Source: Alitta virens
Lineage: Eukaryota; Annelida; Polychaeta; Phyllodocida; Nereididae
Length of the DNA: 64,000 nucleotides
NCBI GenBank assembly: GCA_932294295.1
Contig: OW028585.1
Coordinates: 27,094,177-27,158,176 of the forward strand
Reading direction: 5' to 3'
Part shown: positions 35,873-47,800 of the stretch, piece after piece
Position numbering within the stretch: position 1 is the stretch's first letter
How the letters are laid out: each line of letters begins with the position of its first letter
Notes under the pieces: model-generated
The model's input: only the letters and a program-made list of their open reading frames with translations
What the model was told of the DNA's origin: nothing
The model's database searches: none
Made by a program: the position numbers and the translations under genes

Positions 35873-38800
35873 TTTTGGGACCTGGTGATCATGACTGAAA
35901 CTGATCGCGGTTTGCGTACTTGATTTGAAAATATTTTTCTTTCATGGCTCACTACCTAAAGTTAGAGGAGGCAGAGGGAGATTTGAACGAATTTTCCGTT
36001 ATACGACTGTTGCTGTGAGGATAATAGGTCTTTATAAAAAGAACATTAACTCTTCTTGACTGAGACTATATTTTTAAAATGCCTGTTATTAAACTAACTA
36101 GAAGTTCGTTGAAATGGGTGAAAGCAATGTAAATTGAACATTCATTGTGTGCTGTCAATAAAGCATTGGTAAATATTTATTAGGTATGACACCGGTATTT
36201 AATGCGGTGTCTTTCAGTTACCTGAATCACACATTTCACATTTTTAACATGGGTTTCATACCGGGACAAGAACCATTTTCGGAGTGGCCTTCACTTTTAC
36301 CATGTGGCACCTGGTGGTGGTATGAAGTACTAGGTTAGTCTGGAACAGCCCAGGCTTCATGCCCTCACTACAACTCAAAAACGGGTTTTAACAGGGAAAA
36401 CTAAGTTGGAATACGTGAATAACATACTAAAGTGACTTCAGAATCATTTTTCTGGTATGTTAAAGCCTTGAAAAGTTCAAAACATCGCTCAAAAGTCAAC
36501 AGGAAGTTGTCGGCCGAAATGTAAACAAACTCCACAACTCAGCAGGAGCTGCTGCCCAATGCTTCACACACTCACTACAACTCAAAAACGGCTTTTAACA
36601 TGGAAAACTAAGTTGGAATACGTGAATAACATACTAAAGTGACTTCAGAATAATTTTTCTGGTATGACAAAGCATTGAAAAGTTCAAAACATTGCTCCAA
36701 AGTCAACAGGAAGTTGTCGGCCGAAATGTAAACAAACTCAGCAAGAGCTAGGCACATGGACTGCAGAGTAGGCCTATTGTAAGTTGACACATAGTAAATT
36801 GACTGGTAAGTTTAAACAGTCATTCATTACATTTCATATGGAATGCATTTCAATTAATTAACACAATGACATGTAATTACTTGATGCAATGTCAAGACAT
36901 ATCAAACATTGATTGACCTGTCAATGTGTCATATGTCGAATTGAGCATTCATTATGTAATAGGAACATTAAAATGTTTTATGTCAAATTGACCATTCATT
37001 ATGTAATAGGACTAAAACCTGGCATATATATTTTCCCACGCAGAGCACCCCCCTATAGTCTTTCAAGTGTCAATGCTAACTGGATAATGACCTTTAATTA
37101 TAGTGCCCTGAGGGTGTACAGCCCAGGTACAGGGCTTTGGCGGTGATATCATAAGATCAAAGGGTCTTAATCGTTTTTTAATTATAGGGCCCCCGGGCTA
37201 TTTGGAAGGCCCACTGGAGTCCAGAGCTGGCTGATATTATAAGTTTAGGGGGGGTCCCTATTACGTAACAATGACCTATTGTGATATTATAATGGAGTAT
37301 ATGTAGTGTCAGGAAGACAGTCTTTGACTCGTCTTGCAACTCATATGGCTGATTATGAACTTTTCCAGGTTTGTTTTGATGAATGTGGCTTGACTTAACT
37401 CTTTTTTTTTAAAGATAAGCGGATATGTGCAATGATATAAACTTATGATTGATAAAACTTTGATAAAAGTTGTTAGTTTCGTTTACATTTTAAGTGAAGA
37501 AAAAAAAAAATTATAAGTGACCCCAACTTATAATAAGTTCATAAGTGCTGTTCCATTTAAAAAAAGGGGGGGGGGAATAAGGGGGGGGAGAGGGGGCGGA
37601 TCTTAAGAATTTTGATATCGGGAGTCAACTTGGGGACAACCGATATCAGGGGAGGGAGGTGAGTGGTTGACCAGTATTTTCTTAATATCTTAATGAAGGG
37701 AAAAAGCGGCTGTAGGGGGGGGGGGGAGGGTCTGTCAAAAAGCAGATGTTGGGGGTGGGGTCGATTGTTGGTGAAGTCGTCAACAGGCAAAGTCGTCATC
37801 TGGTGAAGTCGTCCCGAAAAAAATGATGTCGTCCCTATTAGTTAGTAAACTAGTAAACCCCCTTTGGGAATCGGGCGTTTAGAGAGTCGGACGTTACGGG
37901 TTGGAACGTTTCGGTTTTCGGATGTTTTGACTAGACACCTGTACGATCCTGAACCCTTTTGATGGCAATTAAATTTTTCAACCCATGGTCAATTTAACAC
38001 CAATTTTTCTAGATGAGTTAAATAGCATGATGACGAGTTAACCAATGTGTTGACCACTTTTCATTCATGATGACGACCTGACCAACCTATGTGGGCAACT
38101 TAATCCAAACGGGGCAGACTTTACTTGTTTAATGAGATTGCTGTAGACCGTGGGGTCTTAACATTTTCAGGTCTACCCCCTTCCCCCCTTTTTTAAATGG
38201 AACAGTCCTAAACAATTCCAAATGATTTTTTTTGATAAAACAACACCATGGTTTTGTTTTTTCTTTGTATCATTTTCTTTCTATTTTTCTTTATGGGAGT
38301 GTAGTCACCAAATTTTTATTTGCAAACCATGAATTTATTTCACTCATATTTTTCCAGGTTGAAATCAGTAAAAGTTACACCCAAGTGGAGTGGCACGATG
38401 ACATTAAAGCTATCTTGCGAAAATCAACAGAGACGGAACAACATGGTGTTTTCTTGTTTACTGACACGCAGGTGAGTCCATGATGAAAATTCATGCTCGT
38501 CTACAATAGACTTCTTGTACATTCTCCTACGCAGACCCTTTCCTGTCATTACAACGTTATTCTGCTAGATTGCGCTTAACGAAGGGCGATAGCTCTGAGG
38601 GTCTGCCAGATTTCGGACCGAGCAACGATCTCGGTGGGGGAGTAAGGAATTTGACAATTTATATCAGTTTCTATCAGCCATTACAGTTCAAAACAGGGGC
38701 AGTCCATGCTTGAGAAACCAGAATAACGCCAGATTCGGCGATATTTAAAGAACTACTTTATTCGCCGCTACGTTGAATTAAATGGGCACAGTAATTGACC

Positions 38801-41800
38801 TACTTTCACGCCCATCTAGCAATGTTGCATAATGACAGTCTGCTTCTTGTAAATAACAGGGAGAGATTCGCGAGAAGGTCCAACCATTCTTTAATGACAT
38901 AATTATATGATCATTGAGTGTGTTTGATGACATCACTTTTTTGTTTTTTGAGGACATCATCAGACAATGGTCGGACATGTCTCCGTACGTTCTTACAACA
39001 TCTCAATACTAACTGAGCGAGATAGTCCACTATTGTTTATCGACGTAATAGTACAATCGAGTCTTTTTTAAGTGCAGTTGGCATGTCATCAAACAATGGT
39101 TTGTCTCCTTGTGTTAATTACAGCATCTCCATACTAATAAAAGGGGTCACCAGTGAGACAGTCCAGCATTGTTTAATGATGTAATCGTACAATCAGGTCA
39201 TTGAGTGCATTTATGACGTCACATTTAGATGACGTCATCAAACAAGGTTGGACCATCTCCCTGTGTTAGTAATTCTCTTAAATTTGATTAAAAATGTCAC
39301 ATTTAGATGTGGGGGGGGGGGGGCCTGAAAATATTTAGACCAACAATGATTGAAACGTCTCCTGAGTTAATTATGAAATGCCCGTGAGTCATAATGCTTT
39401 GATATGCGGTGAGATGGCCTCGATAATGCATGTTCTCTTTTCTGTTCCCTCTACTCATTAGATTAAACAAGAGTCCTTCTTGGAAGATGTGAACAACTTG
39501 CTAAATGCTGGCGAAATACCTAACCTCTTTCCCGCTGATGAGAAACAAGAAATCTGTGAAAAGATGAGACAGCTGGACAGGTATGAGTCTTTCGCATCGG
39601 TTTATAATTTATCTACATGAAAGTAACACCCATTTGGAATGAGGAAAAAACTATAGGGTACTGTAAGCAAAAAATGTTGACTTAAGTCTACACGAACATT
39701 CCTATTGCTTGCTTTGTCAATTCCTAAAGTGAGAGTTTGTATTTGCATTGTTAACCATGAGCTTCCCCTGTGATGTGGACTCTTAAGCCTTTTATTCCAG
39801 TATATAAATAATCTGAAATTGGTTGAGAAGTATTTTAGATTAGAATGTTTCTGGTACATTTTATATAAATTTTTTATTGCAAATGCATGAACATACTTAA
39901 AATATTTGTAGAAATGCATTATATTTGATTTGATTCGAGAAAAAACTTAGTAAAGACAATGCAAGAACATACACTATAGGTAGTAGGTGGTGAAGAAGTT
40001 AGTAGGTTAGTGGATTTGTTCTGGTGCATGTTTCTGCTGGAGTAATGCAAGCTTTGTTGTCTGACGAACGCTGTGTATTTAGCTCTTTGTAACTTAGATT
40101 TGTAAAGGTACGGTTTTTATCTGTGTTTATTTTATTACAGACAACGTGAAAAGAGCAAGCAAACGGACGGCTCCCCAGTGGCTCTTTTCAACTACTTTGT
40201 GGGTCGTTGCCGTGACCAACTCCACATTGTGTTAGCCATGAGTCCAATCGGAGACGCCTTCAGGAACAGACTGCGAAAGTTCCCGTCTCTCGTAAATTGC
40301 TGTACTATCGACTGGTTCCAGGTAACGGTTGTTTAGCTTGATAAAACATTAAACGTCAACTTGATTATTATCTGTATATGTTGTGTTAAAGGATATTCAG
40401 TATTCAATTCAATTCCAATTCAATTTCATTTCAATTTAATTTCATTTCCGTTTCAATTGAATTTCAATTCCGCTTCAATTCAATTTCAATTCAATAATTT
40501 CAATTCAATAATTTCAATTCCAATTTAATTTCAATTCCAATTTAATTTCAATTCCAATTTAATTTCAATTTCAATTCAAGTTCAATTCAATAATTTCAAT
40601 TCAATTTCAATTCAATTCAATTTGTTGGACCAACTAATAAGAAGAAAAACATGATTTATACATAAGCACAATATTTTTATCTACCATATTATATAGACCC
40701 CCAAAATACCATTAGAAGAAAGAAAATGTAATAAATGTGATAGTAATGACGTAGAAGATGAACTACATTGCCTCTTAATCTGTAACAATCATGCAGGACC
40801 AAGAAATCAATTAATCCTAAAAGCAACTAGCCTGATACCAAATTTCCATAACTTAGATAAAACACAACAATTTAAATCATATTGATGTCAAATAAAGAAA
40901 CTGAAATGATATATGCTCTTGGTAATTTCCTAAATAAAGTAATGTAGACTTAAATTTCCACTGGGCTCCTCTGACATGCCACTTCCTTGACAACTGCCAT
41001 CATAAATTAGATGAGTCAAAATGCCAGGGTCAGCGCAATGTTGCCTGGTATTTTGCTCTCCCATATTTCATATGAAACCTATATGTAAACTGCAAATTTA
41101 ATTTGTACTGTGATATTATTACCAGTATTTTGTATATAATTATGAAAATTTTAATCTTATTTTATGTTGTGATCAGTATTTTTGTTAAATGCTTCACTGG
41201 TTGATATGTGATAATTTTTTTTACTTAAATCTTACTCTATGTTTTATGTAAATCCTACTCTAAGGATATTATTACATTGAATTTTTAGCTTTATTAAGCA
41301 TATTATGATTTATGTATAAAATAATGAGAACCGGTATAGCATATTTCTGTAGACCGGTGTAGCTTTAGTTAAATTTAGTGAGTAGAGCTGTAGTTATATG
41401 TGACAAATGTATCTTTTCTGATATGAATCAATGTCAATAAAAGCCATATATATATATTATACTTTGATATATGACAAATGGATCAATGCTGACTCTGTAC
41501 AGTCAATGAATTTTATCTATCTATCTTTGCTATTTTTATTCAGTCATGGCCACAGGATGCTCTGTCTGCCGTGGCGTACCGTTTCCTGGAGGAAATTGAG
41601 ATGGAGGATGAGGAGAGAAGCGGCTGCATCAACATGTGCAAGGAGTTCCACACTTCGACAATCGAATTGTCCAGCAGGTCAGTCTGATAGAAATATGTAA
41701 CAACACTGCTATTTTCTGTGTTGTTTAGTTCCACAGATCCCCGATTGATTTGTCCAGCAGGTCATTCCAATATAGTTTAAATAATGCAACAGCGCTGGCC

Positions 41801-44800
41801 ATATTTTAATTTTTTTTGGTTCCAAACTTCCACAACTGAGGTCAGTCCGCTAGAGTTATGCAACAGGACTAGCCATTTTGTTATTTTTGCATATGTATAC
41901 AGTATGGTGAGCAGGCTGGTTTAAATTAATAAGGTTGTTACTAAATACATGGAACATTATACCTGAATAAGTTAAAGAAAGACCTATAGTAGCGTTCTTT
42001 GTAAATGTCCATTTAGTTTCTGGCCGTATTATATCAAAAGAAGCGTGGAGCATCACAAAATGAAAAGAAATGTTACTAACTTATCAATCCACAGCTTTCT
42101 TTCTCACTTCTAAGCCATAGAAACCCCTCTCTGTACAATAACAATTATGACTGAAAAAAAATGAGAATCCTACTATAAAATTCTAGATAATTTTTTCTAT
42201 AGAATACACATAAATGTTTGCAAAACAGTTCATTACATTCTTTGTAGTACAATCATCAATGCCATAGGGTCCAAATATTTCAGCAGCTATGTTTTTTTTT
42301 TTTGCCTAGGAATTACATTGGCCCATCAGGATTTTAAGGTTTATGTAATCTACATGATTGGATTTGCTTTCAGATTTTTCCTCGAGTTGGAACGACACAA
42401 TTACGTGACACCGACATCATATCTTGAACTGATTTCAACATTTAAGACACTTCTTGACCAGAAACGATTGTGAGTATGCAACAAATTGTTTAGCTGGAAC
42501 TTTACGAATAACTTTTTGTAAAAGTTTTACAATTTTTCTGCCAAAATGCCGTTCATTGGTGTTGAAATCAAAATGGTGAAGTTGATGATTTTAATTTTCA
42601 GGGAAGTGATGAAGCAAAAGAGGAGATATGAAGTTGGATTAGAGAAACTAGCAGCAGCGGCTTCGGAGGTTGCGGTGATGCAGCAGGAATTGACGGACCT
42701 GCAGCCGAAACTCATTGAAGCCAGCAAAGAGGTCTGACAAGAAATTATTTTTAAAGATTAGTTTTAAATAACTTTAGTCTTTTGTAGAGTACACATATTG
42801 GTGCATTAGGATATATTTCTCCTTGCCAATTAAACGAAAAAAGCTGCCCTACAGTTTCATAAGCTGTGGCGCAGTACACAGTGTAGATTTATATATTGCT
42901 CATTGGAGATTGCCACGGATATAAATATTAAAACTGCAAGTGATGTACAGCGCTTTTGAGCATTGTTTTTAACGAAAATAGAGCTTATTAAATCTGGTAT
43001 AATTAATAAATAAAAAAAAATAAGTGAGCAGATAGTAGCCATAATAGAGGTCAAATGTATCATAATTGACCATATCGAGTTTTTACAACTTTTTATAGTT
43101 TTTTATTTATTTTCTCTATAAATTGAGCGAACTGTATTGACTAAATTTGGACCACAACTCAGTGTAGTTAGGCGACACTTTATTGATCTTTAGCTTTTCT
43201 GACCCGCCAATACGATGAGGAATGTGGCGACTGAAGAATAATATTATCAACACAATATTTTTTTATATGAAATTATTGCGAATTTTCGACCGACCAACCC
43301 TTTGAAAAAGTGCGCTAAGAGCGACCCGAAAAGCTGAAGGACAACACAATATATTTGTATATTTATGAAATTAATTAATTTGCGACCGACCAACCCTATA
43401 AAAAATGCCCCAAGAGAGACCCAAAAAGCTAGAGATTAACACAATATATTTTTTATATAGATAAAATTTATTTTATTGGGAAATTTTGACTGACCAACCC
43501 TATAAAAAATGCCCCAAAAGAGACCCGTAAAACGAGAGATCAAATAAGTGTGGTCTGACATGAAACACATAAGCTATTCACCATTTACTAAACCACAATT
43601 GTTTTATTGATTAGGTTGATGAAATGATGGTGATTATCGAAAAAGAATCCATCGAAGTAGCGAAAGTGGAGAAGGTCGTGAGAGCTGATGAGGCGGTAGC
43701 TAACAAGCAAGCGAAATATGCCCAAGGTATCAAAGATGATTGTGATGCTGACCTGGCGGAAGCTATCCCCATTTTGAACTCTGCTTTGGCTGCGCTCAAC
43801 ACTCTCACAGCTAACGTAAGTATGGCTTAAGATTTAAGTAAAGGAAGATTGAACACCATCCATAAAGGATTGTCTGGGTTATTGATAGTCGCTATTCCTT
43901 GTGATTGTGATGTAAGTATCGTGGGAATGTGCTGGAGTGAATTATTCACAGTCATTTTTACAGGAAAGCTCTCGTAAATATGCAATGCCTTATGGCTCTA
44001 GAAAAAGATGGTAAATATGCATACATGCTTTATGAGAAACATCCTAAAAGAGTAGAGAACGATTGTATTTCTCCACAAACAAACTTTTGCTTTGCGTGTT
44101 TAGCATGTTATGCTTGCGAAGTCCTTGCCCTGTATTTGGCACACTTGGGACAATATTTGACTCCCGTAGAAAGAACAAGATCTCAGCTGTAAAGTAAAAT
44201 TCAATAATATTCAATAATTCTCGGGAGCAACTAGCTACATTTTATCAATGGGTTGAGCTTTATGCATCTGCGCCAAAACAATTGTTTAATTATTATTATG
44301 TAAGCCTGCAATGAGGTCACTGAGTGCAATTAATGATGTCACATATAAATGACATCTAAGTTATAGTTATAGCCATAATAGGAGGGAGTTAACTAACAGT
44401 TTTGTTGGTTATATCCGGACGCCGAAGGCCAATGAGGTCTGGCCTTGTTGTTGTTAGCTGGACAGCTCTGGCCAAGTGTGCCACATGCAAATTAGCTAAA
44501 AATATTTTGGCCTGGCAGCAGCGATGGGGTGCCTGCATGACCACCAGGAGTGATTCGCCAATCAGACACGTTCAATCAAGCTAAGACCACGTACATGAAT
44601 TCATTATGATAATACCCAAACTTAGCGTGATTTGCCTGGGATACCTTACAATAATCAATATGCCTTAAATGGCCAAACCATGAAAGTTTTGTTCTGATTT
44701 TCAAAAATATTCACATGCAAGTTTGTTAAATTTGAGATTAGCATCGAAATCTATTCCAAGATATTTATAAAAATGGTATTTTAGTAATCATTTTTCTGTA

Positions 44801-47800
44801 AAAGGCAGACAAAATGGCCAACATGTCTCACACTTAATTTTACATGTCTATTTACCCAACTCAGTGAAATAAAGTTATAAGTCATTTATGATTTTAACAT
44901 AGATACAATCAGGAGCAACCAAATTTTCAACTGGGTGATGATATCATGCTCTTATTTTATCGCACGCCGCATCATAACTGTTCAATTTGGTTACAGGACA
45001 TCACTGTCGTCAAGACCATGAAGAGTCCACCTTATGGTGTGAAGCTTGTAACGGAAGCTCTTTGCGTTCTTAAAGGAATCAAACCTGACAGAATCCCCGA
45101 CCCATCTGGTTCTGGAAAGAAAATAGAGGATTTCTGGGGGCCTTCCAAGAGAATGCTCGGTGACATGAAGTTCCTAGAGAGCTTACAAACGTTTGATAAG
45201 GTTCGTAAATTTGTGATTTAAATTGTTAACAGTTTATGCCATATATAAAATCTCCACAAAAAAAGAGGTCTTTAAATTCTCTGTACTTGGTGATGAAATA
45301 AGAAAATTTGTAATTTAGAATCAGAATCAATTTAACAGTGAATTCATGAATTTTCTTGCCGGTTTGACAATGTGTTGAATACTGTTGATAAGGGTCATAA
45401 ATTTTTAATTTTAATCGTTAATTGTTCATACTATAAATCTTCAATTAAACACATCTTTAAGATATGCTGTAATTTGTGATGAAACATAAAGATTTTAAGC
45501 TAAAATCAGAATCAATTTAAAGGCAAATAATGAGAGCTTGTATCTGATTTGTATCAAATCGTGTTGAGCAATTCTTGATTGCAGAAGTGGTCGTTTTTAT
45601 GCTTATATATAATTACCCTTAGCATGATTTTAGGATGTGTAAAGTTAGTGGTATGATGAAAATTACTTAGTTTTGCAGCGTTTATTAACATTTAGCGCCG
45701 CTAAAATTATCTCTTCCGTACTCTCAATTGCAGGACAATATTCCTCAAGCGAACATGAAACAGATCAGACAAAAATATGCGGACAATCCAGATTTTGATC
45801 CTGACAAAATCAAAGCTGCTTCAACTGCGGCTGAAGGTCTATGTCGATGGGTACTTGCTATGGAAAAGTATGACAGGTAAGTGATGATATTTCTGTTTAA
45901 AGCTCTACTGTCTGTCAAAATTACTATTTTATAAAACTTCATCAAATGATTGAAAAGCATCTAAATTGATCAAGGCACACTAAATGTTTAAGTTGAGACT
46001 TTGCCTGACTTTAATTAAATCTAGTTAGTTCTCCAAAATGTTACTGCCGATTAATTAACTGTCCTTCGTGTCATTTCAGAGTGGCAAAAGTCGTGGCACC
46101 CAAGAAGGCTAAGCTCAAGGAGGCTGAAACAGAGCTTGCTGGAGCTATGTCAGATTTAAATAAGAAACGAGCGTCTCTGAAAGAAGTTCAGGACAAACTC
46201 GCAAAACTACAAGAAAAGTTAACGGCCAACAAACAGAAAAAGGTGGATCTGGAAAATCAAGTGGAGCTGTGTACGAAGAAATTGGACAGAGCAGAACAGC
46301 TGATCGGTGGGCTTGGTGGAGAGAAAGATCGGTGAGTGGGAGACAAATTATTTTTGCAAATATTTACCGAGTGCAAAATGACCTCTGTACATTGTTACTA
46401 TTTTTTAAAATCATATTTTATGATACTTTTAGTCAGCTTATATGAGCTACCAGAAATAGAGGCAGACATAATAATGAGATGATATGGTGCAGAGTCCACA
46501 CCATGTTTCACATTTACCCCATGGGAGGGGTCTTTTACTTGCCTCAGCGTAGACACTCATATTAATGGCACTGACCACTTTTCTTTTCAGTTGGGAACAG
46601 TCCGCTAAATCTCTTGGCATTCAGTATGTCAACCTAACGGGAGATGTCCTCATCTCATCCGGAATAGTAGCGTATTTAGGAGCGTTTACTTCAGCCTTCC
46701 GACAAGACCAAGTCAAGAATTGGGTCGAAAGTGTCAACAGTAAAGGAATTCCGTGCTCGAGCGATTTCTCGATCATCCAAACCCTCGGCGACCAAGTTGC
46801 AATAAGAGCCTGGAACATAACAGGACTGCCGACCGACAGTTTCTCTATTGAAAACGGCATCATAATCAGGTAACTCGTTAACTGCCAGACTGTTTAAAAA
46901 AAGAAACAAAATAATTATTTTGTAGCATTCCGCTAAAACATGTATTGACTACATCATTGTGACTGTTATGAGTTGCAGAGCTACATCAATTTTTAAAACT
47001 ATTAACTTAAATATGCAGGTGAAATGGTCAAGAATTATTGATGCTCGTTTGTGAGTTTGAAAATTGTCTTTTTTCCACATCGCAGCAATGCCAGAAGATG
47101 GCCACTGATGATTGATCCTCAGGGACAAGCAAATAAATGGATCAAAAACAAAGAAAAGGCAAATAACCTGCATGTCATCAAACTATCCGATGGTGACTTC
47201 GTTAGGACTCTGGAGAATTGCATCAATTTTGGCAATCCTGTGAGTAAACTATGAACTGAATGAGTTTTTATGAATTTATCTGACGCTTTGAAATTGTCGC
47301 CACTTGTCTGAAATTTTGACAATTGTAATGTTGACAAACACACTATACTGCTGATCAGGTGGCACTTTTTCAATTCTGAAAAAGGTTTTTATACTGCAAA
47401 GTAATCGGAAAAAGTGCATTATAGCGGACCCAAATTTATGACCATATCGAGCTTCGTTGTCAGGCCTGTTACGTTAAATGCTTGAATTCAGTGTGGGACG
47501 TCACAAACAAATCATGGCAGTGATAATTTTCAATGCAGTTTATTATTGTTTATTTTTTCTTGGGGGCTGCCGCCTCAAACCTCTGCTACTCTACACAAAT
47601 GTAATTCTTATTGTGTTTCAAAACAAAATTTCGTGAAAAATAGTAAGTATTTTCATATTTTCTAGACCCCAAATATCTGCTATACTGCACTAAACCCCAA
47701 TTATCAAGTGGGGGTCGGATGTTAAAAGTATTAGGTCAAGCAATTCAATGAATAGTTTGTTTTCTGTATGCTGGACTACACCACTAGTCTTGCAAGAAAA

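Larger units (their letters stand above)
14859..37307. mobile_element. Polinton/Maverick transposon (polintovirus-like), 22,449 bp, structurally complete
   Basis: Bounded by 171-bp inverted repeats and a 6-bp target duplication. It carries the whole Polinton core set: protein-primed polymerase B, RVE integrase, FtsK/HerA-type packaging ATPase, adenovirus-type cysteine protease, and major and minor capsid proteins, plus six or more accessory genes. Gene content is that of a virus able to build a capsid as well as a transposon that replicates itself. All recognised frames are open except one frameshift in the polymerase. Identical TIRs and target duplications indicate recent insertion. It interrupts a dynein coding exon. 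Confidence 0.97.

Noticed and set aside
14852..37312. Removal of the Polinton by splicing, using GT in the left GTCAGG and AG near the right junction
   Set aside because: The available AG positions drop 5 bases or add 1 base, so every such join shifts the dynein frame; a 22-kb exact splice is also implausible.
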